The notes under the pieces were generated by a model. The model was given only the letters and a program-made list of their open reading frames with translations. It did no database searches and was not told where the DNA came from. A stretch of 64,000 nt of DNA from Mesostigma viride (lineage: Eukaryota > Streptophyta > Mesostigmatophyceae > Mesostigmatales > Mesostigmataceae): NCBI GenBank assembly GCA_009746045.1, contig RPFO01000412.1, forward strand, positions 346,992 to 410,991, written 5' to 3'. Position 1 is the first letter of the stretch, and each line of letters starts with the position of its first letter. Of this stretch, positions 11,737 through 22,598 are shown one piece after another. Position numbers and translations under genes: made by a program.

Positions 11737-12312
11737 TGTTACGCCCTGGCTCCTCTCTATCCCAAACGCCTAGCCTGACTTCACCTAAACTAGCTAGTGA
11801 GGGTACCTAGTGATGAGGAGCTATGTTGTGGAAAGACCTCAGTGGGACGTGACGACTCTGTTCTCAATGCATTCTATTATAATACGCCATACACCGAATA
11901 AAAACAGGGTACTACGAAGGAAACACTACTACACTGCCATGACCATAGCTAATATGTGTTAATTCATAACACACGCCGGGTGCAATTCACGAAGGACCGG
12001 CCACTGCTGCATAAATGATCGCCGACCTTCGTGTATGCTCGGGCCGACATCGACCCTTGCCTACAGGACCAACGCATGTCCACAAGGTTCACACGGAGGA
12101 TAAAAGGACCACTACTAAAGTACGCAGCGCGGCGCGACTGCACCGAACCACCATACTGTACAATTGCCACGTCACAAGGCCCGGTACCGACCGGCCAAAA
12201 GGTCCTAACTACACGTAAGCCTAGGAAAGTCAGCGAACTGTTCCGGAATGGCTGAGGCAACAAAGGACCTAATTTACGTCCGTAACAACAACAAAAGTTA
12301 CGCGACGTAACA
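11737..12312 (-). repeat. 3' LTR of element G
   Basis: This 576-bp LTR is uninterrupted and starts and ends with the inverted heptamer TGTTACG/CGTAACA. It supplies the uninterrupted reference that reveals the insertion inside the other LTR. Confidence 0.85.
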
Positions 12313-13679
12313 CCTCCCCCCCCCACAAAGGTAGGGAGCCCTCTCCCTACGTACAAGGAGGAAACCAAAGGGGTAGGAATAACCTAGCGCACCCAACAAA
12401 AGCCTAACACAATCGACTGACCATCCAAGGCCCAAAGCAAAAACATGTCAACCTCGGGTCCACCCCAAACGGTGTAGGGATCACCAGCACCACGCCGGGT
12501 GTGAGGCTCCCCTAACTGCCTTGCACGGAGGCTTGCCGGGAGGGACGGCACTAGGCAGGACACGCGTAGGAAACAATGTTCACACCGAGGACAGAGAACG
12601 GCCAACCAACTGGCCAAACCCAGAGGGCGACTCTATATACCGGAGGGACAACACCCTCAGGTCGGGCCTAGAGCCCTGTCTACACACCTGTAGCCTGAAA
12701 AGTACCACGGGTGGCCAAAAGCACCGCCAGGTACGCCCGGTGATGAGCAACAACAGTAGGGTTGTCTTGGTTGTCTACATGGAGGAACACATCCTCCCAG
12801 ACGCCATCAAGATACATGCCGAGGAAAGCCCAGTAGTATCGTAGCTGTGTCAGGACCAGGTCTGTCCACGGGCCCAGTCAAGGAACCCACACTGAAACTA
12901 TCGCAAGAAGGGCTCTGCCGACAGCAGAAGGAGGGCGCGCAGGAGGAACCGATAGAAGACCAGCTCACCACGAGCAACGGAGGTGAAAAACAAGTCCAGG
13001 AAACGCTCGATCCACGTTGCCGGGCCACAGACGCACGTGCCGGATCTCACGACTTTCGCTAACACGCGTGACCGAAGCTGAGGACTTCCCAACAGGAGCA
13101 ACGCGCGGTTGGTGGATGACGGCGGAGGCGGGCGCGACGGAAGAAGCGGTGGCGGCAGGAGCGGCGACAGGGGAAGACGTCGTGGCCGGTCGGGCAGAGG
13201 TCCAATCATGCACCCATGGCCGAATCATACGTATCCTCAGTAGTGTCAAACACCCACTTGCCCGTCGACGCCTTGCCCAAATCTGGATGACGCTGAGGCT
13301 CGGCCGGCTGAGCAGGCGCGACGGAGGGAGCCACGGACGGAGCGACAGCGGCCGGCTGAGCATGCGCGACGGAGGGAGCCACGGACGGAGCGACAGCGGC
13401 TGGCTGAGCAGGCGTCGTCTGACATGATGGCAGAACAGAAGGAAAAGGAAAAGAAACTAGCTACGTGAGGAGTTCATCCGCTTTGAGCAGGTCTAACTTC
13501 TAGGCAGGGCGTGTCCCGAATCGGGCAGCACTACCCCCCTAGCTTGCAGGCGACCCGCCCATTACCTGTCAAGAGGTTGTCTTCTTCTGTACCCTGGCCG
13601 CGGAAGGCCTCTGGCGTATTATAAGGTGACCGTTGCAAGGGAATATCGTCGCGTCCACCTAAACTATCTCCGCTACCAT
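12313..13679. other. Internal region of element G, non-coding, with 48-bp tandem repeat
   Basis: The interior is GC-rich and has only short frames on both strands. A 48-bp unit beginning GGCCGGCTGAGCA occurs at about 13302-13349 and 13350-13397, with a partial third copy to 13414. Sequence at 13500-13575 is shared with 5198-5275, the leader of gypsy element F (GGCAGGGCGTGTCC and neighbours), which supports kinship. Confidence 0.6.
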
Positions 13680-15691
13680 TGTTACGCCCTGGCTCCTCTC
13701 TATCCCAAACGCCTAGCCTGACTTCACCTACTAAACTAGTGAGGGTACCTAGTGATGAGGAGCTATGTTGTGGAAAGACCTGGGACGTGACGACTTGTCG
13801 CGTCTGTGATCTATCACGTCCGCAATTCAGATTTTGGCGTAATTCTGACGTCCGCAGCCTTGTGCGGGTAACTTGCTATACCGCGGCCCGGTACTGACGC
13901 CGCGGATCTCAGTTGTACTTACGCGCCAAGTCCGCTGAATTTTCTGACGGAACTTTTGGGCGGACCTGAATTTCACTGGCATTCGTCACAAGGGCAGTTT
14001 GCCGAACGCTGGTACACAGCAAGCTGGCGAGGCGCTGAGCAGCTGTGCAATTTCAGGATTTCAACGTGGGACACCAGACACAAATGCAAGGAAGCCCCAG
14101 GCGGTGCCTGGCATAGCCGATAGATTTGCCAGGTTGTATATTTGTGTTCGTTTGACAGTTAAAGCTTGAAGTTTAGCTTGTCGGAAATTAGACAATGTTA
14201 TGATTGGCTGATGTCAAAAGTGGCGCCAGCCGCCAGGCTTGAGCTTTGAGCAGTATAGAAGGATGAGCAACGAAACATGGTGGTCGTTGTTCGTCCGTTT
14301 CTCTCCCTCACAACTGGTTTGTTGTCTTCATGGGGTGAAATAGTTCGAGCAGCCCGGAGCAGCCCCCGTGAGTGGTTGCATGCAGTCAGTTGCCATGAGG
14401 ATGGTCTGACGGATACGACAATGTATTGGTTTTGTTAAGAATGTGTGTAAGACTGAGAACGAGACAAGGGGCAGGGCCTTCGGGCACCCTGGTCGTCGTT
14501 GGCATGCATGCCAGTAGGAACTAGGTCGGGAACATACGCGCACTGCCGCCACAAGGGGCCTGCAGTGGCGTCACCCAAGGGACCTCACAGCTGCTCTTAT
14601 AACTACAACATTACAACTCGACAGTCTTTGTAATTCGTCGTGTATCTCATTGGAATTGAAAGGTCTTTTGGTTGCTTTGATGATAAAGCATGCATGGTCT
14701 CAAGAATCGGCTGGTTGGGCCGGATTGCCTGTCATGAAGGTGGCGGTGCCGTTAAAGGACCGCACCTTTCATTCTCATTTTAAACGGACGAACAACCCAT
14801 GATGGGTTCAGTCCGGCCAGCCTGGGGATTCCTCCTGCTTCACCAGGGGAAGCACAAGGAAGAGGTTATTGCTTAGCCTTCAAAAGCATCTGAAGAGGTT
14901 ATAGGCTTTTCCCTGTACTGAAAAGCCATTGAAGGGGTTATTGCTAAGCCTTTAAAAGCATGCATGTTAAGGTTGTTGCTGATCCTGGAAAAGCATGTTT
15001 TAGCAGCTGGATTTTTTTTTCCTTTTTGCTGCTGCCTGGAATGACGCCCTCTTTGGGCTTCCTTCTTTTGTGTGAGATGCCTTTCTTTCACTTTTTGCTC
15101 TCAAGTTGTTGTGAGCTAAAGAGTGGGGGGGGAGGTGGCATATCATGCACACACATGATTACTGCTGATAGTGGATGCATTCCAAGTAGCGGTAATGACC
15201 AGTCCAGGATGATATGGCACGCAAACGCGACATACTCTGTTCTCAATGCATTCTATTATAATTCGCCATACACCGAATAAAAACAGGGTACTACGAAGGA
15301 AACACTACTACACTGCCATGACCATAGCTAATATGTGTTAATTCATAACACACGCCGGGTGCAATTCACGAAGGACAACTGCTGCATAAATGATCGCCGA
15401 CCTTCGTGTATGCTCGGGCCGACATCGACCCTTGCCTACAGGACCAACGCATGTCCACAAGGTTCACACGGAGGATAAAAGGACCACTACTAAAGTACGC
15501 AGCGCGGGGCGACTGCACCGAACCACCATACTGTACAATTGCCACGTCACAAGGCCCGGTACCGACCGGCCAAAAGGTCCTAACGTACTACACGTAAGCC
15601 TAGGAAAGTCAGCGAACTGTTCCGGAATGGCTGAGGCAACAAAGGACCTAATTTACGTCCGTAACAACAACAAAAGTTACGCGACGTAACA
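13680..15691 (-). repeat. 5' LTR of element G, split by a nested insertion
   Basis: The LTR consists of 13680-13795 and 15237-15691; together they give about 571 bp, matching the 576-bp partner. The break is filled by the TIR element at 13796-15233. A few base differences and small indels separate the two LTRs. Confidence 0.8.
13796..15233. mobile_element. TIR element nested in the LTR of element G (TSD ACT)
   Basis: The insert begins TGTCGCGT and ends in the inverse ACGCGACA followed by one extra T. It is flanked by ACT at 13793-13795 and 15234-15236, while the intact LTR has a single ACT. Its 1438 bp have no transposase-like frame. Degenerate units containing GCTAAGCCTTTAAAAGCAT occur near 14870-15000. 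A 3-bp duplication suggests CACTA or Harbinger-type mobilisation, but the TIR matches neither consensus clearly. Confidence 0.65.
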
Positions 15692-15696
15692 TGCAT

Positions 15697-18188
15697 ATTT
15701 GTGTTGCATGCCATAAAGACCTGTTTACAAGCGCGTATTGACGCATACCCGGCCATGTGTCAATATGAGCGTGGTGCCATGGTCAGAATGCATTTCTGAG
15801 TGCACCCCCCTTGGTTGGGGACCCCTGGACTATCAATTGAAATTATCCAATGATGTTTGAAACCCTGCCCTGGATTATAGGGGTAGGTTCACTTTTTCTT
15901 GCCTGAAAAAGATCGTCTTTTAGACAACTTTGACAGCTTATATCTTCCAAAATACTTGCTGGACTCAAGATGTTATTGCATATTCTGAAAGCCCTTGAAG
16001 TCTAGATATTCCTGGCACCTGGGTTGAGGGTATTTGGAGTTGTAGTCAATGAGTTATGACTTTTTTCATTTTCAGGGGTCAAAAAGTGCCAAAAAAGGCC
16101 TTTCTATTCCCACTATTACCAATCCACCAACATTTGATTAAAACAATAAGTGGGCAATTACAGAACCCTGAAAGATTGTAGTTCTCGTTACCCTAGAAAC
16201 AAACACAAAAAGAGGGAGGGAGGGCGGGACAAGAAAAAGAGACCTAGAACATCGTGCAAATGGCACTTTAGGGCGGCGTAGCCCAGGCTCGCCTCATGAG
16301 CCGTCAGCAACAGTAACTTAATTGCTACTTAACTTAACGAACTAGAAATGGCCATACAAAACTGGCCAACTAATTCTAACTCATGGAACCGGTCCAGCCC
16401 AAGGCCCACCGTCCCGTAGTACCACTCACATAGCGGCGTTCATTCTCATCTGTTATAAAGAAACTACGTTCAGAGAACACCGATTCTATTCCCACTATTA
16501 CCAATCCACCAACATTTGATTAAAACAATAAGTGGGCAATTACAGAACCCATGAGTGAGCCTGCCACGCTGCACCCATTTCATGATTGATTGTAGTTCTC
16601 GTTACCCAACCCCCCTTTCCTGGTGCTTTATCTCCAAAGCTCCGCCAACCACTTTCGCTCAGTGGCTCCCGAGGCTGCCCTGCCGCAACGGTCACGACCA
16701 TTACAATCGCCGGCGGCTGTAGCGAGCCTCATGCACGATAACCCTTTGCAGGGCCCCCCCAGCCTTCCACCCTCGGCCAGTAAAAGAGGGTGTTGAATGT
16801 GCACGCAAAGACAAGGAAGAAGACGCCTCGTTTAACGATCACGGACCTCCCTCAAAGGCCAGTGCCGCCCTAACGTGACGACAACTTGTAGGACGTCACC
16901 CGATGCCACCATATCTCGATTACTGTCAACGTTGTCACCTGGGGGAGTAACTTTCCATATTTCAGGTTTTAGTTGATGAGCAGGCTCTCATCACACACCC
17001 CAGCGGCCGATAAAGCGCAAGCGCAACTGGGCCGGCCAAAATATTTGGTCCTGCCCGGCCCAGGTCCGTCTGTTAAACTGGCCCCTTAAGTCTCGGTCTG
17101 AATCGAAATATTGCATAATTCCGGAATTCGTCCCCACCACATTCCCGAGACCTCACGCACCCATAAGAGCGGATGCTGGTAAATATTTTTCTACTTACGC
17201 GAGGGCCGACAGACTTGTCGTCCATCACAATGCCCACTAAAAGTAACCCGACCACCCTTCCTTCGGCAGTCAGCAGTCAGGAACTGCAACCCTGCTGCGA
17301 CATTCCGCAGCAAAGCGGTAGGCACTGCAGCGTGGCACGGAAATCTTACTCATGGCTTCAGAGTTCCGTACAGGTGCCACGCGCAGGCAAACGCGAAGTA
17401 TTTTATAGTCTCTCGTCGGCCAAGAACCCAGCTGCGGGGAGAAAACCGACGAGGGTAATTTCAATTTCTTTTTCACAGTCACGTGACTGTTCAAGCTATG
17501 TCAGTCACGCGCCATCTCTAATCGGCCACCGCCAGCCAAAAGGCTGACGCGATTAGGGCAGCATTAAATTTCTTGTAATCCGCCATACCCATACCCCATA
17601 CATCCGATTACAAGAAAAAGAGACCTAGAACATCGTGCAAATGGCACTTTAGGGCGGCGTAGCCCAGGCTCGCCTCATGAGCCGTCAGCAACAGTAACTT
17701 AATTGCTACTTAACTTAACGAACTAGAAATGGCCATACAAAACTGGCCAACTAATTCTAACTCATGGAACCGGTCCAGCCCAAGGCCCACCGTCCCGTAG
17801 TACCACTCACATAGCGGCGTTCATTCTCATCTGTTATAAAGAAACTACGTTCAGAGAACACCGAATAGCGGACCATAGTAAGAGGTAAAAATATCAATGA
17901 TTTATCTAGTACCAAATCCGACAGGCTTGCATCACTCCCCGGAAAGGAGAACTTTTGCGGATGACTGTAGTAGGTGTCAGTTGGCGATGCCTTAGCGGAT
18001 CCGGAGACGTCCGTCCTATAGTCAGCAAGAATTGGTGCGAGAGGTCCCCAGTTCGATTCCGGCCTGGATTCATTTGCAGATCGCGTTTTCCGCGGACCGG
18101 CACTGAACGCAAATGGTTTTCACCTTTGCGGCGTGCCAAATCAGAATAGTTAGAGGTACCTTGAAATTAAATAAAAGGCATGACTCTA
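15697..18188. repeat. Gene-poor region with direct repeats (67 bp and 255 bp)
   Basis: A 255-bp block occurs at 16229-16483 and 17610-17865. A 67-bp block occurs at 16102-16168 and again, fused to the end of the first 255-bp copy, at 16484-16550. A perfect 12-bp inverted repeat, TTTCTTGTAATC with GATTACAAGAAA, spans about 17568-17614, next to the second 255-bp copy. No long frames are present. The ends are not TG/CA and no target duplication was found, so these are not called LTRs. Around 18030-18075 the stretch AGTTCGATTCC resembles a Pol III B box, possibly a SINE remnant. Confidence 0.6.
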
Positions 18189-18406
18189 TCGAGATATATA
18201 TTAAAAATATAATTACTTACAGCAGAGTGAAATCACTCAAACCAAAGCAAACGCCCAGCTATAAACCTATATACAGAGCCATGTCAAAGCTCTATACTAC
18301 GATAAGACCAATGGAAACGCCTAACGGGAGGAACCTAATAGCCCTGCTGCACCGCAAAATCAGCCCGCGTACGGCGGAGCAGCATGATGGCAGCTCGAGA
18401 TATATA
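18189..18406 (-). mobile_element. 5'-truncated LINE I copy, 194 bp, TSD TCGAGATATATA
   Basis: The 12-mer TCGAGATATATA occurs at 18189-18200 and 18395-18406. Between them lies a second copy of the last 190 or so bases of LINE I, including the end of its ORF and its 3' UTR. It sits head-to-tail with the longer copy, apparently inserted into that copy's (TA)n junction. Confidence 0.75.
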
Positions 18407-21153
18407 TATATTAAAAATATAATTACTTACAGCAGAGTGAAATCACTCAAACCAAAGCAAACGCCCAGCTATAAACCTATATACAGAGCCATGTCAAAGC
18501 TCTATACTACGATAAGACCAATGGAAACGCCTAACGGGAGGAACCTAATAGCCCTGCTGCACCGCAAAATCAGCCCGCGTACGGCGGAGCATGATGTCCG
18601 CCATGGCCCGAGTCAGCGCCACCGACAAGCGCTGACGCCAATATGACGTCCAGGTCCGCGCCGACCATGGGGCCCGCTGGCCCTCCAGGTCCAGCCGGTC
18701 CTCCCGGAGCCGGCAACACTCCTTGAAGAAGGCGGAGGTCAGGGGCCCCATGGCCCCAAACTCCTCCAGGACAAAGGGCACCACACGATGGTGCCCGACG
18801 TCGCCGTAGGCCAGGAGCTTGGCCCGCTCCGCCCGGTCCGCCGTGTAACCTGCCGTGAGGGAGGCCCCAGCCACGTGGCTAAGAGCCAAGGGCCGCGCCA
18901 CCGAAACGTCAATAAGCAGATGCCGGCCACCCCCCTCAAAGTCCAGCACCACGATGTCAGGCCGGTGGTTGGGGGAATAGAAGGCAGCGCCATCCGCATC
19001 CTCGGACCGGATGTTCGCGTGGGGGAAAACCGACCGAATCATGGCGAGCACCACCGTCAGGAGGACAGTGTGCAAATACAAATACCAATTCTGATTCTGT
19101 TGGCCCCCCATGCAGGCAAGGTAGTGAGTCCCCGTGGGATCCAGCGGCTGCCCACAGCTACCACAAGGCCGCCCGGCCGGAACAAGAGGCTGCGGGGCAA
19201 ATAGCTGGTGCCGGAGCGCCACCGAGTAGTGGCTGGGAGCCAAGGCGAATGGGGGGGCCATGGGAAGAGCACGAAGGTACGCCGAGCCCACACTCCGCAA
19301 GGAAAGCGAGAACAGCCACGCACGTCCCTGGGCGTTGAGGTCCGCGAAAAGAGCAATCCAATCAGCCGTGTGCAGAATACCCGCGTAGGTTTTCTGGTGT
19401 TTATCGATGACGCGAGCAGGGAATGCGGCGGGAGATTGAACGGAGGCGACCGAGGGAGTGCCGCGAGGGAGGTGGCGCTGTACCGCCTGAGCGGCACGGA
19501 CGGGAGAACAGGCCTGCTGGATCTCAGCATAGGCCTCCTGGATGGCGGTGACGAAGGGCAAAGGGCTGCTGGGGTCCAGGAGGTCAGGCGCTGCCGTTGC
19601 CAAAAGGGGCAGGAGCCGGCAGCTTTCCGCCCACGACTGAGCGACGGAGCCCAAAAAGGCTGCTGGGGCCAGCCGGGCGGCACGAGTCAGACCGCAGCCA
19701 CCCATCCGTGCAGGCAGGGAGGCAATGCGAATAGCATGTGGCGGGAGGTCGGGGCCCGGGACCAGCTGCGCCAAGGCCGACTGGATGCGTTCGTCGTGGC
19801 CCTCGGCGGCCAGCCGGACCTGAGACGGAAGAGCGCCCCGGAGCCAGTGAACGACGCGAGGGTGAGCGCAAAACCACAGAAGCAGACCCTTGGTCTGCGA
19901 ATCATGAAGGCGCGCAATCAAGGGCAGTACCTCAGTGCGTGCCTCGAGGGCGGCCCGCAGAGCATCGATGACAAACGCGGGGTCGCCAACCGGAACGCCG
20001 AGGACATCCAACCCATGGAGGCGCTCGTCCCGGCCCAAGAGCTGGGGCGGAAAGCCGGAGCAATCACCTTGGGGCGAGTACACCGCGCACTTGGCAAGGG
20101 TCAACTGGAGGTTGATGTCGGCCACCGCGGTCTGCAGTGCCAGCAGAGCCGCGGTGGTGTCCGGCACAGGGCCCAGCAGGTAGATATCATCCAAGTAGGC
20201 CTGAATAGCGACCGCCGGGTGGGCAGCATGGACCGCTTGGAGGCAACCCTGGAGGGGGGCGGCAAAGTACAGGGGTCCCAGGGGGTCCCCTTGCTGGGTG
20301 CCCGACCGCGACAGCAGGCCGCCGCGAGTGCCGTCCTCCATGATGTGAACCAGTTGGCCGGGCTGGCCGTAGCACACGGCTGTCCAAGCGTACAAGTCCT
20401 CGAAGGACTCCATGACGGCCGCAAACATGCTGGCGCGGGACAGACTGTTGAACGCGTTGTGGCAGTCGACCTTGACGACAGCGTGGGTGGGGTGGGCCTC
20501 GAGGTAGGCCTGCACCGAATGGATGAGGATATCCGCCCCGCCTGGAGTCGTCACCCCCAGCTGGGCCGCCACCGAGGTCTCACCCGCTGCGAGGGGCGGG
20601 CAGAAAAAGGCACGGAGCTCGGGCGCCTTTTGGCGGCAGATCACTTTGCCCACGAGCTTGCGGAGCACCTCACCGCAGGCGATCGGGCGCACCTTGCCCT
20701 CGGGGGGGGCAAGACACCCTTGAGCAGAGCGAGGAGGCGAGCGCCCGCTAACCACTCGCGCGCAGCGGGAGGAACGCGACCAGCCGCCAGGTCAATGAGG
20801 GTGTCAAAGAGAATGTCCTCGCCCCCATGCCCCACCAGGACCTCCAAGTGCTCGTAGCGCCAGCCCGACGGCCCGGTAGAGGAAGCCCGCGGGACCTCAC
20901 GCATCACCTCCAGGAAGCAGTCGCGGTCCAGCCGGAGGGGGGCCGGCAGGGGGTCCGGCACGGGCAGCTGGAATCCGGGCTCCGCAGGGTGAAGAGCCTC
21001 CAAGGCCGCCAGGGTAGCCGCATTGGCGGGGGCGAGCTTGGCCATTTCCAAGCGGGTCATGGCCCGGCTGAGCTGCCCCTCGCGGACGAGGCGGATGACG
21101 TCGGCGGCCACCCGCTCGAAGTTGACCTCCCCCGACAGCCGGGCCGTGCGCGG
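18407..21153 (-). mobile_element. LINE I, restriction-like-endonuclease non-LTR retrotransposon, 5'-truncated
   Basis: The element runs minus from a TA tract at 21154-21165 to a TA tract at 18399-18412. It includes a long ORF with one frameshift and a 3' UTR ending in the hairpin GAGTGATTTCACTC, then CTGCTGTAAGTAATTATA and a T-rich tail. GATATATATATA is found at both edges and is probably the target duplication. The 5' end is cut inside the coding region, so any N-terminal domain upstream of RT is absent. Confidence 0.8.
18545..21153 (-). pseudogene. LINE I reverse transcriptase / REL endonuclease ORF (one frameshift)
   Basis: Two frames, 21153-20641 and 20755-18545 (up to 736 codons), make one protein broken at an eight-base C tract (minus strand; plus 20702-20709). 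In order: an N-terminal RT part (SSTGPSGWRYEHLEVL), GKVRPIACGEVLRKLVGKVI, catalytic motif A VKVDCHNAFNSLSR, GTQQGDPLGPLYFA, catalytic AYLDDIYLLG and GVPVGDPAFV. Then follow a zinc-binding region (CGSCGQPLDPTGTHYLAC) and a PD-(D/E)XK-like endonuclease (SPNHRPDIVVLD, then LLIDVSVARP). RT plus a C-terminal REL endonuclease is the R2/NeSL/Utopia-type layout. The codons upstream of the TA tract belong to flanking DNA. Confidence 0.85.
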
Positions 21154-21165
21154 GATATATATATA

Positions 21166-21580
21166 GCCACTCATTGAGTGATAGGGCCGTGTGGGGTACC
21201 GGGGAGCCATTCTTGAGTGATGATGATTTAGTGATAAATTGAGTGATAAAATATTGGATTTCGTTTTTGCTACTGACACACGTCACGTGGCAGCCGTGAC
21301 TTCCCGACCCCTGCCAACCCCGGCTCAGGGGTCGCGGGGCTTTAGGATGTCATAGAAATGCTGGCGTCTGTCACCGGTCACCCACAAAAACCACACTCGC
21401 ATCAACATGTGAGACAGGGTTCTCATACGGGGGAAAATTGGCCAGATAATTTGATATTAGTACTATACTTTCTCTGGCCAATTTTCCCCCCTCCCTCATA
21501 ACCCCTCAACAAACAAGCAAACAACGCCACACACCAACCGCATGACTGTATTCGGAGGATGGCTTTGTTGTCACTCGCCT
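21166..21580. other. Spacer with strong hairpin, left edge of the virus-like island
   Basis: Repeats of TTGAGTGATA/TTAGTGATAAA occur at 21174-21250. An 18-bp perfect inverted repeat GGGGGAAAATTGGCCAGA (21429-21446) pairs with 21473-21490 across a 26-bp AT-rich loop. It lies about 90 bp beyond the last viral gene's stop codon and could be a transcription-end structure or the terminus of the viral element. No gene is supported. Confidence 0.55.
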
Positions 21581-21949
21581 CTATGGGAGCTGCAGACGCT
21601 CCTTCACCTGATCGAACGTGGATGAGGAAATGGATCGTCTGCCAGTGACACAGCCGGCCATTATGGATATGACGACCAGATCCTCGCACGCCTTGATAAT
21701 CTCGTCAAAAGTCGCGTCGTCTCCAAGGGCGCACAGAGCAGCCGACGAGAAGATGCGTGGGTCGTCTAGCTGATCTAATTCTACCTGGTAATTGTCCTCG
21801 TATGGATCGGGCTTTCCGGCGACAACGCAGGAAACTCGCGCCACTTCTGCAGCGTTGACGGATCGTCGCGTTCCGTTCTGGATGTACCCGCCACTGCCCG
21901 GCTTGCAGGCCTCGATGCAGTTCAGAATGTCATTCATGGTTATGAACAT
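21581..21949 (-). CDS. Virus-like island protein 9, unknown function (122 aa)
   Basis: I do not recognise this protein. It is intact, starts with an ATG (a second in-frame ATG lies four codons on), and is the last gene of the minus-strand row, about 90 bp after its neighbour. It is acidic in the middle (YEDNYQVELDQLDDPRIF) and has several cysteines and a hydrophobic stretch near the C-terminus (LVVISIMAGCVTG). No signal peptide or clear membrane helix is seen. Compact spacing with the capsid-type genes suggests a viral accessory or structural role, which is inference only. Confidence 0.55.
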   Translation of the reverse strand: MFITMNDILNCIEACKPGSGGYIQNGTRRSVNAAEVARVSCVVAGKPDPYEDNYQVELDQLDDPRIFSSAALCALGDDATFDEIIKACEDLVVISIMAGCVTGRRSISSSTFDQVKERLQLP

Positions 21950-22040
21950 GTTGGAATGTTATGAATTTGTGTAAGATAATTTATTGATCAATTCAAGAAT
22001 AGATGCCAATTACACTGAGTCATCACGCGTTAAATTCTGT

Positions 22041-22553
22041 CTACTTGTGATGGCACTTGCAATCGTCGAATCCGCGAATCTTCTCAAAACGTAAGACACA
22101 CACAAACGACCTGAAACTCCCTACTGGTTTATAGTTGTCGGTATCCTCTGCCTCTCTATCAATGTGAACTAAACCAATTACAAGCTGTCCTCCGTGCCTG
22201 AACAGGTATGGGTCCTTGAGGTTGAAGAATGAATGCGAATTGATCGAGAATTCGTATAGAGGAATCCCTTCTCCGCCAATTTCCATTTGTTCTGTGCACA
22301 GGACTACACATTCCCCTGGATTTTGCTCGCCACCCAAAAAACTAGGAGACACTAGACCGATTATCTTGTAATCGTCGCGGTTTTCGACGAAATCAAATCC
22401 AACCCAGTGAGCGCCACCGCGCCAGGTGCTGTCGATGACAGGAGCGCGTGGGTCTGGTTTGACGTTGAAATAACACAGCCCGGTTCTGCCGTCAATCGTT
22501 GGCGTCATCCCTTTAAAGTCGACGACGTATTGGTAATATGTGGGATAATCCAT
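22041..22553 (-). CDS. Virus-like island protein 8, unknown function (170 aa)
   Basis: The frame is intact from ATG to stop, 45 bp after the fibre-like gene. The sequence has alternating hydrophobic strands and aromatic residues (MDYPTYYQYVVDFKGM near the start, GGQLVIGLVHIDRE and SFVCVLRFEKIRGF near the end), suggesting a beta-rich fold. It ends in a short Cys/His tail, CKCHHK. I cannot assign a family. Location between fibre-like and terminal genes would suit a minor virion protein, but this is not shown by the sequence. Confidence 0.55.
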   Translation of the reverse strand: MDYPTYYQYVVDFKGMTPTIDGRTGLCYFNVKPDPRAPVIDSTWRGGAHWVGFDFVENRDDYKIIGLVSPSFLGGEQNPGECVVLCTEQMEIGGEGIPLYEFSINSHSFFNLKDPYLFRHGGQLVIGLVHIDREAEDTDNYKPVGSFRSFVCVLRFEKIRGFDDCKCHHK

Positions 22554-22598
22554 GGCTTTTATTACATCTTACGAGAGATAATAGTTCTAGTCTTAACT

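Larger units (their letters stand above)
11737..15691 (-). mobile_element. Non-autonomous LTR retrotransposon G (LARD/TRIM-like), TSD TGCAT
   Basis: Two LTRs with ends TGTTACG...CGTAACA bound the element, and the same five bases TGCAT lie outside each end (11732-11736 and 15692-15696). The 1367-bp interior (12313-13679) contains no protease, RT or integrase. On the minus strand a primer-binding position (ATGGTAGCGGAG) follows the 5' LTR, and a purine tract (TGTGGGGGGGGGAGG) precedes the 3' LTR. These place the element on the minus strand. The LTR is related to that of gypsy F, so enzymes were probably supplied in trans by such an element (inference). Confidence 0.85.

Noticed and set aside
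16229-17865. 255-bp repeats as LTRs of a small retrotransposon
   Set aside because: No TG/CA ends, target duplication, primer site or purine tract could be found.
18030-18075. Possible tRNA 3' half (AGTTCGATTCC)
   Set aside because: T-stem pairing is poor and no matching acceptor or D-arm was found; at most a SINE remnant.
18113-18646. Plus-strand frame with an internal repeated protein segment
   Set aside because: It reads the two copies of the LINE 3' end backwards; the repeat comes from the stacked insertion, not from a protein repeat.
19208-20857. 549-codon plus-strand frame across LINE I
   Set aside because: It is the antisense shadow of the RT-endonuclease ORF; GC-rich coding DNA often leaves such frames open. 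The minus frames hold all recognisable motifs.
20641-21279. N-terminal extension of the LINE frame beyond 21153
   Set aside because: The first 40 or so codons read flanking DNA and a TA tract (YIYI), so they are not part of the LINE protein.
21423-21689. 88-codon minus frame at the island edge
   Set aside because: It overlaps the C-terminus of the 122-residue gene in another frame and runs into the hairpin; a chance frame is more likely.
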